Shown: positions 20,419 to 30,888 of the stretch, piece after piece
How positions within the stretch are numbered: the first letter of the stretch is position 1
Layout of the letters: each line of letters begins with the position of its first letter
NCBI RefSeq assembly: GCF_000208745.1
Contig: NC_030858.1
Location: 9,672,994-9,736,993 of the forward strand
DNA from: Theobroma cacao
Lineage: Eukaryota; Streptophyta; Magnoliopsida; Malvales; Malvaceae
Length of the DNA stretch: 64,000 nt
Reading direction: 5' to 3'
Position numbers and translations under genes: made by a program
Notes under the pieces: model-generated
The model's input: only the letters and a program-made list of their open reading frames with translations
Databases searched by the model: none
Told to the model about the DNA's origin: nothing

Positions 20419-22670
20419 GTCATAGCCCAAATTTCAAGCTATGATTGACGCATGAGCCCAATGGGCATAGCCTATTAAGCCCAAGCAAGCCTATTTATGC
20501 AATCCCGATCATCATTCCAAACCATCATTTCTCAAACCCATATTGTAATTCTCAACTAAAAATATTTCAATAACATTTTATAGTAACTCGATACTCACAA
20601 TTGTATTATGCTAACATAGTATTACTCATTTACCACCTTCTAGTGGCTTCAGTAATCAAATATTCATATTTGATTTTTCAACATGAATCTTAGTGGTCTT
20701 CATTACTTATACATGTACACAAGCATAAGACTCTTGATTGTCAGTGAAGTGACTCTAGGTGAAGATATAGCTACTGAGATGCCATAGTACCTACCAAGAA
20801 GGCGAGCATATGTGTGTGACTTAATCTAGGTCCAACTACCTCCAAATCTGAAAACATGAATTTTCAAAACGTGAGTATAAAACTCAGTGAGTGAACATAA
20901 GAAGGGAACAAGCAATCAATAGGAAGAATTTAGAAATCATGATGCACTTGTTTCAAAAATAATGCAATTATCAAAATTTGATTAATAACCTCATAGTGTT
21001 GTAAAAACCCAAGATCAACCCATGAAGTTAAATGGGTGAAAAATATGTCAAAATTAAATGGCAGCAAGTTTCTCGCTGCAGCGAGATTCAGGGGCCAAAA
21101 TAGAAAGTTTCTCGTTGCAGTGAGAAATAGTGTTAGTTTGCATATGTTTCAATTTTTGAGCATATCTCCCATAACAAAAGTTCAATTGACCTAATTTTTC
21201 AACCATTAGAAAGCTAAGAGATAGGGATACAACTTTGATGTTTACCACTTTTCCCAGTTCGGAAGGGAAAGTAGTCACAATCTTCACCGAAGTGAAAGCA
21301 TTGCATCAGAACCTGAGAGTTTCTCGCTGCAGCGAAATTTCCTCGTTGCTGCATCGAAAATCAAGGCTGGTTTATGCCCCCACCACCTGAGAGTTTCTTG
21401 CTGTAGTGAGAATGCAAGATTCAGGGCAAATAACAAATAAGGGGTTTTCACATGCCACAAAATCCATCCCTCCCATATTGCACATCAAAGTGAACACATT
21501 GACAATAATCAAGTTATCAACATTCAAAACAATCACATATTATAATCATAAACTTGCTATCACATATACATATATAAACATATATCAACAAGTACACCAC
21601 CCAACTTCATTCATCGTCATAGCCGGGTCATAATTATCATCGGCTTATGCGCAATCCCTACTCGCACATAGCCGGGTTATCATCATCATCGGCTTATGCG
21701 CACTCCCTACTCGTACATAGCCGAGTCAATATTATCACACAACATTATTCATCAATGCACAACATATTTCCATATATATATATACATGCCAACATAATAT
21801 AGAAGCACATGGATTCATCTTTTTGCACTTTTCACATTTTAGCAACATCAAAACATTTATCATGGGCTGGTTCCTAAGCACCCATTTTTAATGAAAAGTT
21901 GGATAAAATCATTCAAATAATTCATCTCAACACAATTCTATTTTTCAAAACAATTTTGAAATGCAAGTTCACTCACCGGTCTTGTTGATTGTTTTGCTTG
22001 ACTCTAACCTCAACTAATGCTCCAAATGGACATGTGAGGCCTTGTTGGAACCTACGCACACACAACATGACAACCAACCCAAATTGGCATTAATACACTC
22101 TCAAAGCTATTTTCTAATTCAAGTTTAGCTAGTTATTCCTAACTAGCTCCCAACTGCCATTTAATGACTATTATTTGTAATACTCTAGTCACACTAAAAT
22201 GAATAATAATCCCAACAAATAAATTCTCACAAATCTAATTACTAAACATTCTCAACAACTTAAAAAAATCCAACTCAATTTCACTACTCACCTTGGTAGC
22301 TTTGTAATTGAATTTCTTTCCCAAAAGCTTTCAAACAATCATGAAAATCTCACACACTCTCTCTAGAACGTCCAGCTAGTGAGAGAGTGTAATAAGAAAT
22401 GGTTTTTTAGAGTTTTATGGTGAAAAAGTAAAAGAACACAAAGAACTTTGGGAAAGGGTGCACAAAAACATGAAAATCGGGGTTATCTCAAGGAAATATA
22501 TGAAAATTCAAGGCAAACTTCCATGGGGGGGGGGGTGAGAGAACATGGAAGAAGAAGAAGAAGTGTTGGAAATGTGAAAAACATCCTAGAAACTTAGATT
22601 TTTATGGCTTAAGTTTATCCATTTCTAGTAAAATTACCAAAATGCCCTTAACTATGTCATTTTGTTTTTT
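20419..22670 (-). repeat. LARD-like copy A, 5' LTR (right), truncated
   Basis: It starts TGTCATAGCCCAAATTTC on the plus strand and follows the left LTR for 2252 bp. It then stops within TTTTGTTTTTTC and joins Ogre gag sequence (CTTGGCATTGCC). It contains palindromes at about 21068-21130 and 21315-21415, two copies of the roughly 51-bp repeat (21617-21724) and an 11-base G run (about 22525). The missing outer end would have held the LTR's own 5' end. Confidence 0.8.
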
Positions 22671-23676
22671 CTTGGCATTGCCGATCAAACACTCATAGAA
22701 TGGAGCTCAGGGTGTGTTTATGAACAACACAATCATTTCCTTATCAGTGAGAGGTGGTTGAACTTGCGCTGCTATATCCCTCCACCTCTGGGCATACTCA
22801 TTGAAGCTCTCACTTTGCTTCTTTTCCATAGTCTGCAATGGCAACCGATGAAGAGCTAATTCAGCCACATGCTTGTATTAGGCTATGAAGGCTCTTGCTA
22901 GATCTTTCAAGTTTTAATATGATTTCGATCCAAATGTACGTACCACCGAACAGCTGACCCAATCAAGTTATCCTGAAAGAAATGGATCAGTAACTTGTCA
23001 TCATGAGACTGTGTAGCCATTTTTCGATAATACATGGTAATATATGCCATGGGACACTTCGTTCAGTCATATTTTTCAAAATTTGGAACCTTGAACTTGG
23101 CAATTATCAACACATCAAGCACTAAGCATAGTTGACTGCGTCTATAGTGCCGAACCTATCAACTCATTCGATAGCATGAAGGCGCTCTTCCAACATATTG
23201 TACTTTTTCTGGTCTTTATCAATTTCTCTTGTTTTTGATGAACTATTTCTTAATTTTTTTTGCTCCTTTGGATTGTCTAAATCTGGAACATGTATTAGTT
23301 CAGTAGGATTTGTCCCAAATTGCCTGTGAGTCGGTTGATGGCTCATCGGGGGTAATATATTGTAATAACTGGATGACGTCACTTGAGGGTGGACCCTTGG
23401 AAAAGTCTAGGCATGGGGTGGAGTGAACCCCAAGGGATAAGGTGGATCATCCCTTAAGTTTCTAGTGTCTTGTGCCGATGGGTTTTCTGGTGGAGCTGAT
23501 TCTTCAACCACTATTTTTCCTTTACTAAAGCTCATCATCAATTCCATCATCTTTGTTAACTGTTCTCTCATTTCCTCTTGAGCTTTTTCCATTTTATCCA
23601 TTCGCTCCTTTTGTTCTTTTTCCATGATTCTTGCTCGTTGATGTGTAATGAACATGCTGGTCACTGATTTGAGGTT
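22671..23676 (-). pseudogene. Gag of Ogre-like copy A (partial, broken)
   Basis: Gag forms the particle that packages element RNA. The N-terminal part (23407-23664) is a Glu/Lys/Met coiled-coil segment rich in KAQEEMREQ. A Pro-rich segment follows, then a piece with LPPMSHQPTHRQFG and KKYNMLEERL (23164-23382). Near 22690-22860 the capsid-like end has AQVQPPLTDKEMI and APFYE in the minus frame. Stops and shifts occur about every 200 bp. The C-terminal end with any zinc knuckle is lost at the LARD junction. The block order matches Tat/Ogre gag. Confidence 0.75.
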
Positions 23677-23949
23677 GTCGATCTATCTTGGAATCCTTAT
23701 TTTTAAATCATAAACATGAATTAGATGCATTTTTAATGCATGAATGAGATGAAAAAATGCACCCATTATCTTTATTTATAGGCGAAAACGCTCATTATCA
23801 TGAAATGATGATGTATGCATGTATAAATGAATGATCATGCACTAAAAGTATTTGTCACATAATACCCATCAACAAAGTAATCCATTGCATAATATATTGT
23901 CTTTGATTACAATTCAGGAGTCATCTTTTATATCTAGAAATATTCAATA
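23677..23949 (-). other. Spacer between ORF1 and gag, copy A
   Basis: This is AT-rich non-coding sequence between the end of the ORF1 coiled coil and the gag start region. No promoter, splice or structural signal stands out. It is nearly the same in copy B (about 56950-57240). Confidence 0.5.
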
Positions 23950-25859
23950 ATTTTTTCATAATGGTTATACACTTCATCAAGATACTTAATCAACTATTAC
24001 TCTTGTTTCCCAATCGGAAAGACTTGACTCCTCAATATGTCTATTTTCCTAGCCATGCTTCTTGCCTTATAAGCCACTTCCTTGATTTGCCTAACCAAGT
24101 AATCCATCTGGTTGTGTTTTTCCACATAAGCTTGTCTGTAGGATTCACCCCACTCTTGAAACCAAGTGCTCTCTTGCTTTAGGTGTTCCTATTCCTGTTG
24201 ATAAGTCGTCATGACCCCTTTGAGCTCTTCATACTTTTGTCTTAGTAATTAGATGGACTTTTGTTAGAATCGCACTTGATTTCTCAGTCCATCATTGTAC
24301 GCTTGAAGCTCATTGCCTTGGTTTTCTTTCGCTTGTATTTCCCTTTGGAGTTCACTGGTCGTGGTAGAAAACTCGTTATTCAGGCTCTCATACTTTTTTT
24401 CCCAATCACGTTCTATTTTTTGAATTTTCTTTCTTTGTTCGGTTGCTTCTATATTCATCTTTTCACACCTTTTTTGGAGATCTTTGTATTGTTGTTTTCA
24501 ATTGGTGTTGTCAGCTTCAGACTTCTTTCGAGCCAATTCACTTTCGAGCAAAGCATCTCGAGGTTTCGGATCGATTGGGCCACGAGGTCCATCTTCCTTC
24601 GGGTATACCACATCCTTAACTTGTCGAGCATGCCACACCAGATACCTAGTAGTAATTTCATCAGTGTACCTTCCTTGGTCGACTCGACTTGTCTTTTTCC
24701 AAGCTCGTGCAATCCCCTCGATCCTTGTCAGAAAACCTGGGTCTTCATAAGCAAACTCCAAAGTGTTAAGTCGGTGTGTCATAGACACAAATTGCTCTAA
24801 CCCAAATTATCTTCTCACCATGATTGGGGCATAGCTGATCGCTCCCCATGGCCCAATTAATGGTACCCAAGGTTCATCCTCGCATTTATACATGACTAGG
24901 CGATGGGGCATCCATGGAGCTCTCCATGTTACCTCCACGCTTATGAGTTTCCTAAGCCTAGAAATCCATTGCTCCTTAGTTTTGTTTGTCAGCCATTTAC
25001 TTTCACAAAATTCTATAATAGGGGCACTTTGCGGATGAAATGGCTTTCTAAACTTTTTGACCTTCCATTTAAAGTGACTTACTATCTAGATGGAAAGAAG
25101 CTATGCACATCCCACAAATCGTCCTTCCCCCTTTTTCAGACAATAATTCAGTGATATGAGAGTTTCTGCTAGAATTGAAGGCGAAGGGTTGGCCTTGTTG
25201 ATAACTTGCTCGAAGAAATCTATCATTTCGACCTCTATATGCCCCAAGACTTTGGGAAAGATCACTAACCCATAAATTCCTAAAGCCATCATTAGTTGTC
25301 CTTGCTCGGTGTCCTGATGCTTCATGATATAGCTACGTAGAAAACTCCATGGGATACATTCATTGTCCCCCTTTTTCCTTAGGTTTTGGTTAACTTCCCC
25401 CGAAGTAATACCCATCATCTTAGCTAGCTTTCGCCTGTGCCCAGTCTTTTGTCCTCTCAAATATATTTTATCTAGATTATCAAGATCAATTTGAAAGAGA
25501 GTTGAGTATTCTTCGATTGTTGGGACCATATCCACCTTATTAAACACAAAATACCTATACGACGGGTCCCATAATTGCACAATGGCCTTCAATAACTGTT
25601 CATCAATCTGGACCTTAAGGAGTTGAGCTATATGGCCATATTTCTTATCAAAATTCACTCGAGTGGTGGCATCCCACCTATCCCATATGTCAAGCAGATC
25701 GGTGAAGTCATACTGTTTAAGATCAACGTGGACCCTATCTAGTAGTGATGAGATGTGATCTTTTGGCAAGCAATCCCCCTCACTTTGTTGGGCACTCGCC
25801 ATGTGCTGAGTCACTTCATATATTCTGTTGTAGCTTGAAGGTGGCTATGATGACTCCAT
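23950..25859 (-). pseudogene. ORF1 of Ogre-like copy A: DUF7745/plant-mobile-like protein with coiled-coil tail
   Basis: Tat/Ogre elements carry this extra ORF between the leader and gag, and its function is unknown. The globular part (25101-25814, 237 codons) contains QLWDPSYRYFVFNKVDM, PTIEEYSTL and a VIFPKVLGHIE block. Further pieces follow: NTLEFAYEDPGF (24498-24788), a Glu/Lys/Gln coiled coil (24264-24458) and an end with ARKIDLLR-like text. The expected ATG at 25859 is followed by an early TAG (MESS-stop) that is also present in copy B, so translation may instead have begun at about 25814. Frameshifts at about 25100, 24800, 24480 and 24260 break the rest. Confidence 0.7.
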
Positions 25860-26620
25860 GGATGCAATTGGATGTACTTTGTCAATAGTTGTCAAGTGAC
25901 AAATGCTTTTCCTAGATACAAAAGTATGATGCAAATGTGCACATGCAAAAATGGAAACAGGTTTAAGTTAGTATATACAAGAAAAATCAAGAGTAATTCT
26001 AATGAAATTAATAACATGGATACGAGAGATACCTTCATTATTTTACAGAGAAAAATTTAAGGTAGAGGGAATATGACCATTCCTTCTGTGTACCTAATCA
26101 GAGGGTATTCTCTCACGGGTGAAGCTTTACTTAGGCAAGGTGACTCTCGGTATTTTACATGCTGAGTTCAGGTCGAAAATGGAGCTAAAGGTTCCCAAAT
26201 CGCTTCTCACTGTCGTCCACACGGACTAGTAAGGCACCCTTGTCCTCACCCATTATAGGCTTCAAATGGACTGCGTTCGATCTGAGTTGAAGCCTTCACT
26301 AGCCCATGCGAAGGTTATCACCTCATGAGAGCGTAACTACTTAACCCCCTCCTAATTAAGGACAAGGCCCGGGTAGAAGGCTTATGCATGAATGCAAGAT
26401 TTGTTGTGTGTAAGGAGGAATATATCGACCTCGGACCAATAATTTCACACTCCCCTTATCCTAAAATCCCCACAATTATTAAAGACAGTAAAGTAATAAT
26501 AGCAAAATAAATGAATGCATTAAACAAAAATATGCAAGATAAATACTTGACGCTAGAGAAAACACCAAATTATTTAAAGCTTAAGATAACTTATGATTAA
26601 TTAATGACTTGACTCTCGAT
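25860..26620 (-). other. 5' leader of Ogre-like copy A
   Basis: About 760 bp between the primer site and ORF1. It is slightly richer in GC than the interior and contains no convincing frame. It should hold packaging signals, but none can be recognised from sequence alone. Copy B 59177-59935 is nearly identical. Confidence 0.6.
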
Positions 26621-26639
26621 GTCCCCAGCGGAGTCGCCA
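26621..26639 (-). other. Primer binding site of Ogre-like copy A (tRNA-Arg type)
   Basis: The minus strand reads TGGCGACTCCGCTGGGGAC, three bases inside the LTR border. The first ten bases are complementary to a tRNA ending GGAGTCGCCA, as plant tRNA-Arg acceptor stems do. Arg priming is the known habit of Ogre elements. Confidence 0.75.
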
Positions 26640-26642
26640 AGC

Positions 26643-28986
26643 TGTCGTTAAATACGGGTCCAGGAACCCGACCGCTAGACGTAGGTGAAAATAGAATAAC
26701 TAGGAGTCGCCACCAATCTGTTTTATCTATTTTGGGTGTGATTAGTCACCTATTAACTCGGTTCTAATCGACGAAGTCCTAAATTAATTTTAGATCCGTC
26801 GAAATAATAAGAACTGGTCTATAATTTTTAGAGATGGGTTCGGGGGTACGGTTACGCACGGAGAAGGGTTAGCACCTCTGTGCCGCCCATTCCACTAACA
26901 GTACCATTCAATCTTAAGTTATCCTATTGTAGCCTACCTTGATTTTATTCTTGTATTTCCTTAATCTTTCTTATTAATTAATTCTTTATTATGTTATCCG
27001 ATTGAATCCTTTATTCGATAGTACCTATGCACATGATTCAAGCATAAAATGATGTCGTGATTTGTTTGTTTTAAATAATGGGGTCGATAATCTTTTATTG
27101 AAAAATCATTCGAAAACCATCCTAACGCTTTGGTGAAGTTTCAAAATTTTTCTCATTTAGAGATATCCCTAGAAGAACTCATCTTTACAAGTTCTTTAAG
27201 GGAATCCCGTCATCGAAATTCCTACCCCATTTACACGATAAATGTGGCATGCTATGATAGAAGAAAATGATGATATCTACATGCACGCATTTGTTCATTT
27301 AGGTGGTTCATAATACATCCAATTATGTGTTTCATAGTTTAAGGTAATTTATTACCTTGTTTACGTGTTTATTATTAAAATTTTTCTTTAATGCAAGTTA
27401 TTTTCTTTTTTTATTTTTTATTTCATTTTATATTTTTTAAACAATTATTTGAATTAATGGGTGTTGGATTATAGAGTTCGGATTTATCTCGACGTTTCAA
27501 TGAAAATCAATCTCAAACTCCACACCTAAAAAATCCACCAGAAAGAGGCAACTCTTTGCCCCTTTTAGGTAAAATCTCTCAAATAATCATTTCATTTTTC
27601 TTCTAATTTTTATATTTGTATCATGTTGTTTTTTTAAAATATATATTACATTTACAAGTATCTAAATATGAATATTTCTTTCTTTTCTTTTTTCTTATTC
27701 CTCTCATTTGCTTATTATTATTGCTATTTTTAACCAAACTAAATCTATTATTAGTTTTCTTACTATTTATTTACTTATTATATATATATATATATATATG
27801 TTCTTCTAAACTCTGCATTTTTATTATTATTTTNTTTTATTATTATTTTTATTTTGTATTTTTAACTATTAAAATGAGCATTTGTGTTATATATATATAT
27901 ATAACCTTTCCTAATATGGTTTAAATTATAACAAAAAAATGTATTTTATTTAACAAAATGGGCTAGACCCAAAATCAATTGAAACAAGCCCAAACCAAAA
28001 AGAAAGATTATACCTTTTCGAGCTCAGATTAGCCCAACTTAGTGACCCACAGAAGCCCAAATTTGCTATGCCGGATCTGCTTCCTAAGGCCCACAAGGCA
28101 GAGCTCAAAACGCACCGTTTTGGGTGCTTGTTTGGCAGACTGTAATTTTCCAAAACGACGTCGTTTTGAAAATCCTAACCCTAATGTTTAAACCTTCATT
28201 TTCCCTTATCTTCTTATTTTTTGCCTTCTTTTCTCTCTCTAGCTGTAACCCTTTCTACTTTGTCTCTAAAACTTTCCCTTCTCTCTCTCTTCTCCCTATC
28301 TTTTTCCTTTTTGTCCATCGGTGACTTCTCTCCCTCTCTTTTTCCTTTTCGTTGGTCGGTGACTTCTTTCTATTCCCTACCGTCACAGATCGACGGTCCT
28401 AGATCCTAAATCTCCCTTTCTCTGTCGCCCCCTTTTGTCGTCGGCCTCCCACACCCACACAAATCAACCCCTTTTTTAAAACACTAATTTTTTTTTGTTT
28501 ATTTATTTGTTTTTGCTTTATTTTTATTGATTTTGATTTATTGTTTTTATTGTGGCTAGGGTAGTTTTCTAGTAGAATTTAGGACCTTTGGATCTGATTT
28601 TGTGATTTTGTTGGTTTTGAGAATGGGATTTTTTTTGTTGCATTTTGATCTGGAAAGATTGGGTTTTCTGGGTTGTTTCTTGGTTCTCTCAAAAATCTCA
28701 CCTTTGCTTTAGAAATTTTAAGGTCCTTATAGAACCCAGTTGTCCAAAGTTTTAGACAATCAGAGAGGGCAATCATGCTCTGTTCAGTATGATTTTTGGG
28801 GTGGCCTTTAAGTTAAAAATAAATCTGTCAGAAAGATCTTCAAATCCCAACAGCCGGAGGAGCATTTAATGCTCTGTTTTTATTGACTGTGGAGGCCATG
28901 CTAATTTCCAAACTCTTCTTTCTTTCTTTTTTTATTAGATTTATTTTTATTTATTTATTTATATTTTTATTGAATGGGTGTCTACA
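26643..28986 (-). repeat. Ogre-like copy A, 5' LTR
   Basis: 2344 bp, TGTCGTTA...TGTCTACA on the plus strand. It has the antisense promoter-like module at about 28005-28200 with a perfect AAAACGACGTCGTTTT. It shares AGTCGCCACC and the TCTTTACAAGTTCTTTAAGG block (about 27180-27206) with the copy B 5' LTR. Target duplication TTTAT (28987-28991) follows. A single unresolved base lies at 27834. Confidence 0.85.
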
Positions 28987-29250
28987 TTTATCTTTTGCTC
29001 TAGGTGGAGCTAGAGTGGTTTGGGTGAGTGTTCTTAAGAGATTATTAAGAAAAAGTGTGCAAGGGATCTTGGGTTGGTTTGAGGAACTATAGAGGTCAAT
29101 TTATTGTACTTTAATTTCTCAATAATAGAAGAACAGTTTCACTCCGTTGACGTAGGTAAGAGGCCGAACCACTTAAATTTTTATGTTTTTTCTATTTGCT
29201 TAATTTCTCTAGGTTTTATCTTTGATGTTTCTTGGTCAATTTCCACAACA
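28987..29250 (+). repeat. Copia copy A, 5' LTR, second part
   Basis: It resumes the copia LTR with TTTATCTTTTGCTCTAGG and ends TTTCCACAACA. The continuous version is at 33835-34100. In the element this portion leads into the primer site after AAC. Confidence 0.85.
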
Positions 29251-29253
29251 AAC

Positions 29254-29265
29254 TGGTAACAGAGC
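29254..29265 (+). other. Copia copy A primer binding site (tRNA-iMet)
   Basis: TGGTAACAGAGC differs by one base from the usual TGGTATCAGAGC. The undamaged form is present in copy B (62611-62622). Confidence 0.85.
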
Positions 29266-29297
29266 TTCGGATTCAGTAAATTCAAGATTCAACAAGG

Positions 29298-30497
29298 ATG
29301 TCAAAAGTTACTAGTTCTACGAATTTTTTAATTGAGAAGTTTGATAGGAAGACTAGTTTCACGTAGTAGCAAAGAAGGATGAAAGATCTAATTATGCAGC
29401 AAGGTTTAATGCACCCCTTGCTAGGAAAGGAGGAAGGGCAACCAGATGACATGAAGGATGTTGAATGGGCAGAGTTGGAGCAAAGGTGTGTGAGCACTAT
29501 TCAGCTTTGCATTGGAGCTAATGTGTTTAACCATGTTATTGATGAGGATTTTGCTCCAAAGTTATGGGCAAAGTTAGAAAAGATTTACTTAGCGAAAAGT
29601 CTTTCCAACAAATTATAACATAGGCGAAAGTTGTATCGTTTAAAGATAGAGGAGAATGGAGATCTCATGAAGCATATGAATGAATTCGATGGGATCATTG
29701 ATCAGTTGAAGAAGGTTAATGTGGAGGTGGAGGAAGAGGAAAAGACACTGTTGTTCCTGGCTTCGCTCTCAGACTCCTATAAGGTATTTATGGAATCTTT
29801 GATATGTGGGATGGATACAATAACGTTAGAATAAGCACAAGCAACGTTAATGTCTCGTGAAGCCCGAAAGAAAAGTAAGGAAGGGGATAGAGATCCAAAT
29901 GGCTTGGCATTGGTAACTAAGGTTCATAGGAGGAAGTCAACTGGTAAGGGATCTAAAGGTGGCAAGTCTAGATCCAATAATGTTCAGTGCTTTTAATGCA
30001 AAGGGTATGGACATATTAAAAGGGATTGTCCTACAAAAGGAGATGAAAGTAACAAGAGCAAAGGTGAGTGTGCTTTCATTGCTGAAGGTGATGATTGTGA
30101 TGTCTTTACAATCTCAGAAAATATGGATGCAAATTTTGATTGGTATTTAGATTCTACTTTTGTCACTCACATATGTTATCAAAAAGATTGTTTTGATTTA
30201 CTTCAAGAAGGGGTGGCTGGGAATTTGACTTTGGGTAATAAGTCAGTAGTGAAGGCCATGGGTCTTAGAGTGGTGAAAATCAAAATGTTTGATGGGGTTG
30301 TGCGTTCTTTGGGTGGTATGGCTTATGTCCCAAAGATGCGTAAGAATCTAATATCATTGAGCCTGTTAGACTCCAAAGGATATGGATATTCTGCTTTTGA
30401 TGGAGTGGTAAAAGTCACACAAGGCGACATGGTCCTGATGAGGGGGAATTTGCATAATGGCTTGCATCATCTAAAATGCGAGGCCTTAAAGGGATGA
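29298..30497 (+). pseudogene. Copia copy A gag-protease, broken
   Basis: This is a Tnt1/Tork-type polyprotein front. From the ATG at 29298 it runs MSKVTSSTNFLIEKFD. The next conserved Trp codon is TAG, giving an early stop (about 29365). The UBN2-like gag continues in pieces at 29379-29618 and 29631-29834. A basic stretch leads to a CCHC knuckle (about 29990-30030, KGYGHIKRDC) whose first half carries a TAA. The protease-like region (30123-30497) has DWYLDSTFVTHIC, where the DSG catalytic triad reads Asp-Ser-Thr. YVPKMRKNLISL and HNGLHHLKC follow, the usual pre-integrase end. Several single-base stops show long inactivity. Confidence 0.8.
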
Positions 30498-30888
30498 GAA
30501 CAATGCATAGGAGATGGTAGCTACCAAAGTGAGATTTCATTTGCCAAAGAGGTGATGAAAGGTTCCCATGGTGTAGATGATGGTGAAAGGATGAAAAATC
30601 TTGCCAGTAGTGAATTGGAAGGGTTATCGAGGTCCCTTTTCGAAGTCAATTAGTGCCATTGACTGGACGACTACACAGGTGCATTGGTCGTTTTGTGGAA
30701 TCAAGTGTTGGACCATGCTTGATTTGGTATGTGTAGTCGTGGTAATTATAAAGGCTAATGATTTGGAAAGTCTTATGTTTGGAGAGTTATTTAAGGTGTT
30801 GAAAAGTAGGTGGAGTTAGGAAGTTGTAATTAAGTGCGATTGGTGGAAGAGGTTTAAGGAGTTTGAATTCAAGTCAAAGGTGAACATT
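30498..30888 (+). other. Copia internal remnant between protease and 3' LTR
   Basis: About 390 bp replaces the roughly 3 kb that should encode integrase, reverse transcriptase and RNase H. It contains no recognisable motif from any of these. The open frame at 30601-30819 looks random. GTCAAAGGTGAACATT just before 30889 is the likely purine tract remnant. Confidence 0.65.

Larger units (their letters stand above)
13608..22670 (-). mobile_element. Copy A: LARD-like non-autonomous LTR retrotransposon inserted between gag and protease
   Basis: Its structure is left LTR 13608-16354, interior 16355-20418 and right LTR 20419-22670, oriented like the host Ogre element. An initiator-Met-type primer site lies at 20403-20413. 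A purine tract (AAGTGGGGGAGAC on the minus strand) lies at 16355-16367. The 4.06-kb interior has no coding frame longer than about 80 codons. The right LTR lacks its last roughly 430 bp, and the host gene is missing the sequence between gag and protease, so one deletion removed both. The identical join in copy B dates this before the duplication. Confidence 0.75.
2641..28986 (-). mobile_element. Copy A: Tat/Ogre-type Ty3/gypsy retrotransposon (about 26.3 kb including nested insertions)
   Basis: Reading on the minus strand, the order is 5' LTR (28986-26643), tRNA-Arg-like primer site, leader, ORF1 (DUF7745/plant-mobile-like), gag, [LARD-like insertion], protease, reverse transcriptase, RNase H, archaeal-like RNase H, integrase, tandem-repeat 3'UTR, purine tract and 3' LTR (7743-2641). 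LTR ends are TGTAGACACCC...TAACGACA, with the first bases of the 3' LTR copy decayed. Target duplication TCTAT/TTTAT lies in the copia LTR. The extra ORF before gag, the second RNase H, the Arg primer site and the repeat-bearing 3'UTR together identify the Tat/Ogre branch. All frames carry stops or shifts. Confidence 0.85.
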
